From: Salinisphaera sp. T31B1 | GTDB taxonomy: Bacteria; Pseudomonadota; Gammaproteobacteria; Nevskiales; Salinisphaeraceae | Length of the DNA stretch: 64,000 nt | Assembly (NCBI RefSeq): GCF_040361275.1 | Contig: NZ_APNH01000001.1 | Location: forward strand, 1,089,001-1,153,000 | Direction: 5' to 3' | Shown here: positions 46,060 to 53,551 of the stretch, piece after piece | Position numbering within the stretch: the first letter of the stretch is position 1 | Layout: each line of letters begins with the position of its first letter | Made by a program: the position numbers and the translations under genes | Notes under the pieces: model-generated | Database searches by the model: none | The model's input: only the letters and a program-made list of their open reading frames with translations | Told to the model about the DNA's origin: nothing

Positions 46060-46108
46060 CCGCAGACCGCAGACCGCAGACCGCAGACCGCAGACCGCAG
46101 ACCGCAGA
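46060..46108. repeat. Seven perfect tandem copies of a 7-bp unit (CCGCAGA)
   Basis: Seven uninterrupted copies of CCGCAGA span 46060-46108. They sit between the convergent ends of the SDR gene (stop at 46002) and the TetR gene (stop at 46125), so they do not encode protein in either. A 7-bp unit shifts frame with each copy change, but there is no gene here to switch. It is a likely variable-number locus; the last copy is followed by TGAGGCACAGACC. Confidence 0.95.
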
Positions 46109-46124
46109 TGAGGCACAGACCGGG

Positions 46125-46772
46125 TCAGCAGCCGGGCACCGTCGGTGGCGCATAGCGGGCGAGCACGGTTTTCGCTGCTTCCTCGCAGGTGCGCGCGATC
46201 TTGGCATCGGACGGCCGGCGTGCATCGTTAAGCATGCGCGGCCAGAACACGACGGCCGAGATCATGCCCAGAAACTGTTCCGCGGCCAGCCCGGGATCGA
46301 CCACGCTCAGCGAGCCGAGCGTGTCTTCGCGGGCGAAATATTCGCGTACTGCGGCCAGAAACGGCCCATGTCCGCGCTCTTCCAGCGCGTGGCCCATCTC
46401 CGGCGCCCGCAATGCTTCGGCGATCAGCGCTCGCACCAGCGGATGGAAATAGGGGGTGAGGATCCGCCGGGCGTACTGGTGCGCGATCGCCGGCAGCGTC
46501 TGAGCGGGCCGGCCGCCGGGCCAGTCCGTGGAGGCGTCGGGCGACTCGCCCAGAAACGGTCGCTCGATGATCTGGGCGAACAGCTCGTCCTTGGACGGGA
46601 AATGTCGATACAGCGTTGCGGTCGATACATCGGCGGCGCGAGCGATGCGTGCCAGGCTGGTACCGGCAAAGCCACGGGCGAGAAAGCATTCGAGCGCGGC
46701 GTCGAGGATCGCGTTGCGCTTGGCCGTGGATATCTGACGCTGATAGGCAGCGGCCGGACTGGCGCGGTTCAT
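46125..46772 (-). CDS. TetR-family transcriptional repressor, AtuR-like
   Basis: The 215 residues begin with a basic tail, then the TetR helix-turn-helix: KRNAILDAALECFLARGFAGTSLARIARAADVSTATLYRHFPSKDELF (about 18-65). The C-terminal ligand domain (about 75-215) is unlike well-known members. It is divergent from atuA with about 160 bp between, where an inverted repeat lies at 46831-46853, the expected place for a repressor that responds to a terpene or its CoA ester. In Pseudomonas the equivalent gene is atuR; orthology is inferred from position. Confidence 0.85.
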   Translation of the reverse strand: MNRASPAAAYQRQISTAKRNAILDAALECFLARGFAGTSLARIARAADVSTATLYRHFPSKDELFAQIIERPFLGESPDASTDWPGGRPAQTLPAIAHQYARRILTPYFHPLVRALIAEALRAPEMGHALEERGHGPFLAAVREYFAREDTLGSLSVVDPGLAAEQFLGMISAVVFWPRMLNDARRPSDAKIARTCEEAAKTVLARYAPPTVPGC

Positions 46773-46830
46773 GGCAGTGACTGTGAACGGGTCATCGCTG
46801 CAGTCTAGTACGGATCAGCTGTATCCTAAA

Positions 46831-46853
46831 CTGAGTCACTCGACTTGACTTAG
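46831..46853. promoter_or_regulatory. Candidate TetR operator overlapping the atu promoter
   Basis: CTNAGTCA (46831-46838) and TGACTNAG (46846-46853) form an imperfect palindrome around a 7-bp centre. TTGACT (46845-46850) within it could be the -35 box of the atuA promoter. It lies about midway between the divergent TetR and atuA starts. A clear -10 box for atuA was not found. Confidence 0.5.
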
Positions 46854-46935
46854 AATGTCCGGCGTTTCAATCTGAGAAGGGGCGCTCGGGCCGGTTGGCG
46901 GCACGGGTCCTTAAACGGCTATCGGGAGGTGAGCC

Positions 46936-48756
46936 ATCGCAGCTTCGGCCATACGTATCGGTTGTGCCTCGGCATTCTGGGGCGACAGCAATGCCGCCGC
47001 AGCGCAGCTGATCGCCAAGGGCGGGCTCGATTATCTGGTGTTCGACTATCTGTCGGAGATCACCTTGTCGATCCTGGCGGCCAAGCGCCAGCGCGACCCG
47101 ACGGCCGGCTACGCCGAGGACTTCGTCGACCACGCGATCGGGCCTTATCTGACCGATATCAAGGCCCAGGGACTACGGGTGATCAGCAACGCCGGCGGGA
47201 TCAATCCGGCAGCCTGTCGCGATGCGCTCGCCGCGGCGGCGGAGGCGGCGGGCGTGGCGCTTTCGATCGCCATCGTGACCGGCGACGACCTGCTGGCAGC
47301 CCGCGACACGCTGGCCGGCCTGATGCGTCCGGCCAAGGGCGACGGACCGTTGCCGGAGCGACTGGCCAGTCTCAATGCCTATGCCGGTGCACCGGCAATC
47401 GTTGCCGCGCTCGCGGCCGGTGCCGATGTCGTGATCACTGGCCGTTGTGTGGACAGCGCGGTCACGCTCGCGCCATTGGTGCATGCCTTCGGTTGGGCAT
47501 GGGACGACTATGACCGGTTGGCCGCCGGCAGTCTGGCCGGCCATCTGATCGAATGCGGCTGTCAGTGCACCGGGGGCAACTTCACCGACTGGCATCTTGT
47601 GGCCGACGGCTATGCCGATATGGGCTTTCCGATCGTCGAATGCCATGCAGATGGCGCGTGCTTCGTTACCAAGCCGGCCGAGACCGGCGGGCTCGTCAGC
47701 CCGCATACCGTGGGCGAACAGCTGCTTTATGAAATCGGCGATCCGGCGGCGTATCGACTGCCCGACGTGATCTGCGATTTCACCGAAGTAACCCTCGTCC
47801 AGGCCGGCGCCGATCGTGTTCGTGTGGAGGGCGCGCGTGGACGAGCGCCGAGCGGTGAATACAAGGTCTCGGCGACCTATCGGGATGGCTTCCGGGCGGT
47901 GGCCAGTTTTGTCGTCGCCGGTATCGATGCCCCGTACAAGGCGCGTGCGAACGCGCAGGCGATCATCACCCGTACCGAGCGGCTGTTTGCCGCACGGGGA
48001 TGGGGCGGCTATACCGCGATCGATATCGACACGCTCGGCGCCGAATCCACCTACGGCGCGCATGCCAGCCTCGGTGGTCGGTCCACGCGCGAGGTGGTGG
48101 TGAAGATCGCGGTGCGTCATCGCCACCGTGAGGCGCTGGCCCTGTTCACACGGGAACTCGCTCAGGCCGCAACCGGCATGGCGCCGGGCGTGACCGGATT
48201 TTTCGGCGGGCGCCCGCGTGTCAGCCCCGTGATCCGGCTGTATTCGGCGTTCGTGCCCAAGCATGCCGCGCCGCTGGCGATCGATGTCGCCGGGCGGACA
48301 CACGCCGTGGTGCTACCGCCCAGCTGTCCCTCGCGGTCGGCCGGCGAGCCGCCCAGAGCGCCCGGACCGGTCGCACGACCCGCCCAGGCGGCCGTGACCG
48401 TGCCGCTGGTCCGGCTTGCACTGGCTCGCAGTGGCGACAAGGGCAACGACGCCAATATCGGCGTCATCGCGCGCAAGCCGTCGTATCTGCCCTATCTGCG
48501 CGCGGCCCTTACCGATGCCGCGGTGGCCGGCTGGTTCGCCCATGTTCTGGACGGCGAGGTTCGCCACTGGGAATTGCCGGGTATCCACGCACTGAACTTC
48601 CTGCTGACCGACACGCTGGGCGGGGGCGGCATGGCCTCGCTTCGCAGCGATCCGCAGGGCAAATGTTTCGCCCAGATGCTGCTGTCCATGCCGGTGGCGG
48701 TGCCCACGTCGCTGCTCGAGGCACGGGCCGGCGACACGGCGTCGACATCGCACTGA
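46936..48756 (+). CDS. atuA: Acyclic terpene utilisation protein AtuA, apparent ATC start
   Basis: The 606-residue frame carries the AtuA N-terminal domain, recognisable from IRIGCASAFWGDSNAAAAQLI onward. The C-terminal ferredoxin-like domain (VPLVRLALARSGDKGNDANIGV, about 490-600) is fused to it. The first ATG in frame (47038) would remove the conserved first 34 residues. A stop (46930-46932) closes the frame upstream, and only ATC 46936 and ATA 46951 are plausible starts. A perfect GGAGGTGA (46925-46932) lies just before ATC, so I start there. The function is required for citronellol growth; its reaction is unclear. Confidence 0.8.
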   Translation: MAASAIRIGCASAFWGDSNAAAAQLIAKGGLDYLVFDYLSEITLSILAAKRQRDPTAGYAEDFVDHAIGPYLTDIKAQGLRVISNAGGINPAACRDALAAAAEAAGVALSIAIVTGDDLLAARDTLAGLMRPAKGDGPLPERLASLNAYAGAPAIVAALAAGADVVITGRCVDSAVTLAPLVHAFGWAWDDYDRLAAGSLAGHLIECGCQCTGGNFTDWHLVADGYADMGFPIVECHADGACFVTKPAETGGLVSPHTVGEQLLYEIGDPAAYRLPDVICDFTEVTLVQAGADRVRVEGARGRAPSGEYKVSATYRDGFRAVASFVVAGIDAPYKARANAQAIITRTERLFAARGWGGYTAIDIDTLGAESTYGAHASLGGRSTREVVVKIAVRHRHREALALFTRELAQAATGMAPGVTGFFGGRPRVSPVIRLYSAFVPKHAAPLAIDVAGRTHAVVLPPSCPSRSAGEPPRAPGPVARPAQAAVTVPLVRLALARSGDKGNDANIGVIARKPSYLPYLRAALTDAAVAGWFAHVLDGEVRHWELPGIHALNFLLTDTLGGGGMASLRSDPQGKCFAQMLLSMPVAVPTSLLEARAGDTASTSH

Positions 48757-48769
48757 ACGAGGTCTTGTC

Positions 48770-49942
48770 ATGCAGTTCACCGCCGAACACCGGGCCATTG
48801 CCGATACCGTCGCGCGCCTGGTCGATGAGCAGATCAATCCGTATGTCGACGCGTGGGAGGCCGAGCGGCAATTTCCTTCACATCAGCTGTTCCGCCAGAT
48901 GGGCGAGCTGGGGTTGTTGGGTATCAACAAGCCGACCGCGTTCGGAGGGCTGGGGCTGGATTATTCCTATGCCATGGTGGCCGCCGAGGAGCTTGGCCGT
49001 ATCCGCTGCGGCGGCGTGCCGATGGCCATCGGGGTGCAGACCGACATGGCCACGCCGGCGCTGGCGCGTTTCGGCTCGGATGCGCTGCGCGCCGAGTTTC
49101 TCGCCCCGGCGATCGCCGGCGAGGCGGTTGCCGCCATCGGCGTGTCCGAGCCGCAGGCGGGCTCGGATGTCGCCCGGTTGACCACCACGGCTCGCAGCGA
49201 CGGCGACGATTACGTCATCAATGGCTCGAAGATGTGGATCACCAACGGCATGCAGGCCGACTGGATCTGTCTGCTGGCCAACACATCGGATGATGCACCG
49301 CATCGCAACAAGTCGTTGATCGTCGTTCCCATGGATACGAAAGGGGTCACGCGGGCAACGAAGCTGCACAAGCTGGGGATGTGGTCGTCGGATACCGCTC
49401 AGCTGTTCTTCGACGACGTTCGTGTACCGCAGCGCTATCGCATCGGCGAGGCGGGCGCCGGCTTTGCGATGCAGATGCACCAGTTCCAGGAAGAGCGCCT
49501 GTTCGCGGCAGCTTCTGCCCTCAAGGGGCTGGAGCACATCATCGATACGACCATCGAGTACACCGGCTCGCGGCGCGCGTTCGGTGGACCGATTTTGGCC
49601 AATCAGGTCGTGCATTTCCGGCTGGCCGAACTGGCCACCGAGATCGAAGCACTTCGTGCGCTGGTCTATCGCGGCTGCGAGTGTCATATCGCCGATCCGG
49701 GCGGCAGTGAGGTAGTCAAGCTGGCCTCGATGGCCAAGCTCAAGACCGGTCGGCTGGTTCGCGAAGTCACCGACGCCTGTCTGCAGTACTGGGGCGGGCA
49801 GGGCTATATGTGGGAGGCCGACGTCGCCCGTGCCTTTCGCGACACCCGTCTGGTATCGATCGGCGGCGGGGCAGACGAAATCATGCTTGGCATCATCTGC
49901 AAGATGATGGGTATCCTGCCGAGTCAGCATAAAGGAGACTGA
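48770..49942 (+). CDS. Acyl-CoA dehydrogenase, first of two in the atu cluster
   Basis: The 390 residues have the acyl-CoA dehydrogenase fold: N-terminal helices, GVSEPQAGSDVARLTTTARSDGDDYVINGSKMWITNG (FAD/substrate strand region), FQEERLFAAASALKGLE and a C-terminal IGGGADEIMLGI. A Glu in the helix beginning FQEER is a candidate catalytic base by analogy with isovaleryl-type enzymes. It follows atuA by 13 bp. Together with a second dehydrogenase after atuC it could oxidise citronellyl-CoA or a downstream shortened acyl-CoA; which does which cannot be told from sequence. Confidence 0.9.
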   Translation: MQFTAEHRAIADTVARLVDEQINPYVDAWEAERQFPSHQLFRQMGELGLLGINKPTAFGGLGLDYSYAMVAAEELGRIRCGGVPMAIGVQTDMATPALARFGSDALRAEFLAPAIAGEAVAAIGVSEPQAGSDVARLTTTARSDGDDYVINGSKMWITNGMQADWICLLANTSDDAPHRNKSLIVVPMDTKGVTRATKLHKLGMWSSDTAQLFFDDVRVPQRYRIGEAGAGFAMQMHQFQEERLFAAASALKGLEHIIDTTIEYTGSRRAFGGPILANQVVHFRLAELATEIEALRALVYRGCECHIADPGGSEVVKLASMAKLKTGRLVREVTDACLQYWGGQGYMWEADVARAFRDTRLVSIGGGADEIMLGIICKMMGILPSQHKGD

Positions 49943-49943
49943 G

Positions 49944-51560
49944 GTGGGGATCATTGCAAGCCAGGTCTTGCCGAACAGCGAGACCTTCCAGGCCAATCGC
50001 GAGGGCATGCTCGCCGCGGTCGAGGCGCTGCGCAGCGTCGAGGCCTCGATCCACGCCACGGAAACGAGCAAGGCCGAGCGCTATGCCCAGCGCGAACAGT
50101 TGCTTCCGCGGGATCGCGTCAACCTGCTGCTCGATCCGGGTTCGCCGTTTCTGGAGTTGTCGACGTTGTGCGGCTACAAGCTGCACGACGATGTCGACGG
50201 CTCGCTTGCCGGCGGCAACAGCATCTGCGGGATCGGCTATATCGCCGGTACGCGCTGCATGATCAATGCCTCCAATAGCGCCATCAAGGGCGGCACGATG
50301 ACGCCCTGGGGCGTACAGAAGACGCTGCGCATTCAGGAAATCGCCCGTCTTCAGAAACTGCCCATCGTGTCGCTGATCGAGTCCGGCGGCGCCAATCTGC
50401 TCTACCAGGACGAAATGTTCATCGAGGGTGGGCGTACGTTCGCCAATCAGGCGCGACTGTCGGCCCAGGGGCTGCCGCAGATCACCGTCGTGCATGGCTC
50501 GTCCACGGCGGGCGGGGCCTACATGCCGGGGTTGTCCGATTACGTGATCATGGTTCGCGGTCGGGCCAAGGTGTTCCTCGCCGGCCCGCCGCTGCTCAAG
50601 GCGGCCACCGGCGAGATCGCCGACGACGAGGAACTCGGCGGTGCGGACATGCATGCAGGCACCGCCGGTACCTGTGAGTATCTGGCCGCCGACGATGCCG
50701 ATGCCATCCGCCAGGCCCGCGAGGTCGTGGCGAGGCTGGACTGGAATGCCCGTGCCGATTGCGCCGAGGCGCGCGACTTCAGCGCCCCGCGTTACGACAT
50801 CGACGAGTTGTGCGGCATCGTGTCGGCCGATCATCGCAAGCCCTACGACTGCCGCGAGGTGATCGCACGGCTGGTCGACGACTCCGACTTCGATGAGTTC
50901 AAGGCCGACTTCGACGCCCAGCTGATATGCGGGCATGCGGCCGTGGAAGGCCGTACCGTGGGTATCCTCGGCAACAACGGCCCGATCACCACCCACGGCG
51001 CCAACAAGGCCGCCCAGTTCATCCAGCTGTGCTGCCAGGCCGACATCCCGCTGTGTTTTCTGCAGAACATCACCGGCTACATGGTCGGCCGCGAGGCCGA
51101 ACAGGCCGGCATGGTCAAGCACGGGTCCAAGATGATCCAGGCGGTGGCCAACGCGCACGTGCCCAAGATCACCTTCGTCATCGGCGGATCGTTCGGGGCC
51201 GGCAACTACGGCATGTGCGGGCGCGGCTTCGCCCCTGATTTCATCTTCGCCTGGCCGAATTCGCGTACTGCGGTGATGGGCGGCGAGCAGGCCGCTGGCG
51301 TCATGCAGATCGTCACCGAAGCCAAGTACGCCGCACGCGGTGAACAACCGCCGCCCGGTATGGTCGACGAGCTCCACCACCGGATCACCAGCGCGTTCGA
51401 TGAACAGGGCCATGCCTTCTACGGCAGCGCGCGCCTGTTCGACGACGGCCTGATCGACCCGCGCGACACTCGTCGCGTGCTGGCGATGACGCTGTCGATC
51501 TGCCGCGAGGCGCGCTACCGCCGTCTGCAACCCAACGATTTCGGTGTCGCCCGTTTCTAG
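49944..51560 (+). CDS. atuC: Geranyl-CoA carboxylase-type beta (carboxyltransferase) subunit
   Basis: GTG 49944 follows AAAGGAG (49931-49937). The 538 residues match the acyl-CoA carboxylase beta subunit: N-domain PIVSLIESGGANLLYQDEMF and HGSSTAGGAYMPGLSDYVIMV, C-domain FLQNITGYMVGREAEQAGMVKHG and FVIGGSFGAGNYGMCGRGFAPDF. It transfers carboxyl from biotin (on AtuF) to geranyl-CoA or 3-methylcrotonyl-CoA, and homologues differ only in the acyl pocket. The neighbouring atuA, two dehydrogenases and hydratase favour the terpene enzyme over leucine breakdown. Confidence 0.88.
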   Translation: MGIIASQVLPNSETFQANREGMLAAVEALRSVEASIHATETSKAERYAQREQLLPRDRVNLLLDPGSPFLELSTLCGYKLHDDVDGSLAGGNSICGIGYIAGTRCMINASNSAIKGGTMTPWGVQKTLRIQEIARLQKLPIVSLIESGGANLLYQDEMFIEGGRTFANQARLSAQGLPQITVVHGSSTAGGAYMPGLSDYVIMVRGRAKVFLAGPPLLKAATGEIADDEELGGADMHAGTAGTCEYLAADDADAIRQAREVVARLDWNARADCAEARDFSAPRYDIDELCGIVSADHRKPYDCREVIARLVDDSDFDEFKADFDAQLICGHAAVEGRTVGILGNNGPITTHGANKAAQFIQLCCQADIPLCFLQNITGYMVGREAEQAGMVKHGSKMIQAVANAHVPKITFVIGGSFGAGNYGMCGRGFAPDFIFAWPNSRTAVMGGEQAAGVMQIVTEAKYAARGEQPPPGMVDELHHRITSAFDEQGHAFYGSARLFDDGLIDPRDTRRVLAMTLSICREARYRRLQPNDFGVARF

Positions 51561-51584
51561 CCGTGCGCGCCAAGGAGCACCGTG

Positions 51585-52757
51585 ATGTTCACGCATGAAC
51601 ACGAAGAAATAAAACGCACCACCGAGCGCTATATCGCCGATCGGGTCAATCCGCATGTTGCCGACTGGGAGGCCGCGGGGCTCTTTCCTGCCCACGAGCT
51701 GTTCAAGGGTCTCGGCGATCTCGGCCTGCTCGGCATCACCAAGCCCGTCGAATACGGTGGCTTGGGGCTCGATTATTCCTACCAGCTCGCTTTCGCCGAA
51801 AGCCTGGGCCGAATGAGCTGCGGCGGGATTCCGATGGCGGTGGGCGTACAGACCGATATGGCCACGCCGGCGTTGGCCCGCTATGGCAGTGACGAACTCA
51901 AGCGCGACTATCTCGCCCCCGCCATTGCCGGTGATCAGGTGGCCTGTATCGGGGTTTCGGAGCCGGGCGCCGGCTCGGATGTGGCCGCGATCCGCACGCA
52001 TGCGAAACGCGATGGCGGGGACTACCGGATCAACGGCCAGAAGATGTGGATCACCAACGGCACTCAGGGCGACTGGATCTGTCTGCTGTGTGTCACCGGC
52101 GCATCCGGTAGCGATCAGGGCCGGCACCACGACAAGTCGCTGATCGTGGTGCCGCTGGACGCGCCGGGCGTGGATCGACAGACACGGCTCGACAAACTCG
52201 GCCAGCGCAGCTCGGATACCGCGATCATCCATTTCGATGACGTACGGGTGCCCGCGGGCAACCTGATCGGCCAGGCCGGCGCCGGGTTTTCCTATCAGAT
52301 GCAGCAGTTCCAGGAAGAGCGGTTGTTTCTGGCGGCCAGCATCCTGCAGGCGATGGAACGCGTTTATGAAGACACCGTCGCCTACACCGGCGAACGCCAG
52401 GCCTTCGGATCGGCGGTACTGGACAACCAGTATGTCCAGTTCACGCTCGCCGAGCTCAAGACCGAGCTGGAAGCCGCCCGTGCGCTGACCTATCAGGCGA
52501 CCGCCGATCTGGTCGCCGGGCGTGACGTGACCCTGGCCGCCTCCATGGCCAAGCTCAAGACAAGCCGCCTGGCCCGCCAGCTGACCGATACCTGTCTGCA
52601 GTTCTGGGGCGGGCAGGGTTACATGGCCGATTCCTCTACCGCCCAGTTCTATCGCGATCTGCGTCTGCATTCGATCGGCGGCGGGGCCGACGAGATCATG
52701 CTGGGCATCATCGCCAAACGACTCGGCCTGCACGGCCGCAAGGCAAAGACTCCATGA
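51585..52757 (+). CDS. atuD: Citronellyl-CoA dehydrogenase-like acyl-CoA dehydrogenase
   Basis: I use ATG 51585 (AAGGAG at 51572-51577, 7-nt spacing) rather than GTG 51582. The 390 residues closely parallel the first dehydrogenase: GVSEPGAGSDVAAIRTHAKRDGGDYRINGQKMWITNG, FQEERLFLAASILQAME and IGGGADEIMLGI. The two are probably an old duplication. Its place between atuC and atuE is the atuD position in Pseudomonas, where the enzyme oxidises citronellyl-CoA to geranyl-CoA. The gene overlaps the hydratase start by 4 bp. Confidence 0.82.
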   Translation: MFTHEHEEIKRTTERYIADRVNPHVADWEAAGLFPAHELFKGLGDLGLLGITKPVEYGGLGLDYSYQLAFAESLGRMSCGGIPMAVGVQTDMATPALARYGSDELKRDYLAPAIAGDQVACIGVSEPGAGSDVAAIRTHAKRDGGDYRINGQKMWITNGTQGDWICLLCVTGASGSDQGRHHDKSLIVVPLDAPGVDRQTRLDKLGQRSSDTAIIHFDDVRVPAGNLIGQAGAGFSYQMQQFQEERLFLAASILQAMERVYEDTVAYTGERQAFGSAVLDNQYVQFTLAELKTELEAARALTYQATADLVAGRDVTLAASMAKLKTSRLARQLTDTCLQFWGGQGYMADSSTAQFYRDLRLHSIGGGADEIMLGIIAKRLGLHGRKAKTP

Positions 52758-53551
52758 GGCTTCCCGAAACAACGTGTCTTACGATCGAGCGCGAGCCAGG
52801 CGTGCTGCACGTCACCCTCGATCGCCCCGATGCCGGCAACGCCCTGAATGCGACGCTGATCGACGAGCTGATCGCCGTGTTCGAAGCGATCCGCGACGAC
52901 CGCTCGGTGCGCGCGGTGGTGCTGCGGGGCGCGGGCAAGCATTTCTGTGTGGGCGCGGATCTGCGCGAGGTCGGCGATCTTGACGCTGCCGACCGTCATG
53001 CCACGACCGCACACAACCGCCGCTTCGGACAACTGCTGGCGACCATCGACGGCGCGCCCCAGGCGGTGATCGTGCTGGCCACCAACGCCGCACTCGGCGG
53101 CGGCTTCGGGTTGCTGTGCGTGGCCGATGTCACGATCGTCACCACCGCCCTGAAGACCGGCATGCCCGAAGCCCGGCTGGGCCTGCCGGCGGCCCAGATC
53201 CTGCCGTTCGTGGTGGCCCGTCTGGGCATGGCCGAAGCACGTCGCCTGGGTGTGACCGCCGCCGATATCGACGCCGGGGAGGCATTGCGCCTGGGTATCG
53301 CGCATCATATCGTTGATCATCTCGACGACGGCGAAACGCAGCTCGCCGCGGTGGTTGCCAACGTGCTGCGCTGCGGGCCGGCTGCAATCGCCGAGACCAA
53401 GCGCATCATTGCCGATCAGCGCAACGTCGATATGGACCAAGTACTCGACCAGGGTGCGGCGGTGTTCACCGACTGTCTGTTCGACGGCGAAGGCGTCGAA
53501 GGCACGCGCGCGTTTCTCGACAAGCGCGCGCCGCGCTGGGCCGACACATGA
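52754..53551 (+). CDS. atuE: Isohexenylglutaconyl-CoA hydratase-like crotonase
   Basis: The 265 residues are a crotonase-fold protein: LDRPDAGNALNATLIDELIAVFEAI, VLRGAGKHFCVGADLREVGDL (oxyanion hole) and LGGGFGLLCVADVTIVTT, with the second oxyanion Gly region and AEARRLGVTAADIDAGEALRLG. The catalytic Glu expected after the second oxyanion loop is not obvious by eye. AtuE hydrates isohexenylglutaconyl-CoA, the product after carboxylation. It overlaps both neighbours by 4 bp (ATGA), so translation is coupled from atuD to atuF. Confidence 0.85.
   Translation: MRLPETTCLTIEREPGVLHVTLDRPDAGNALNATLIDELIAVFEAIRDDRSVRAVVLRGAGKHFCVGADLREVGDLDAADRHATTAHNRRFGQLLATIDGAPQAVIVLATNAALGGGFGLLCVADVTIVTTALKTGMPEARLGLPAAQILPFVVARLGMAEARRLGVTAADIDAGEALRLGIAHHIVDHLDDGETQLAAVVANVLRCGPAAIAETKRIIADQRNVDMDQVLDQGAAVFTDCLFDGEGVEGTRAFLDKRAPRWADT

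Noticed and set aside
46060-46108. CRISPR array
   Set aside because: The unit is 7 bp, directly adjacent with no spacers, and no cas genes are near; it is a simple tandem repeat.
46929-47513. GTG-started frame at the perfect ribosome site before atuA
   Set aside because: Its protein is Arg/Gly-rich nonsense overlapping the AtuA domain in another frame. The GTG is part of the Shine-Dalgarno sequence.
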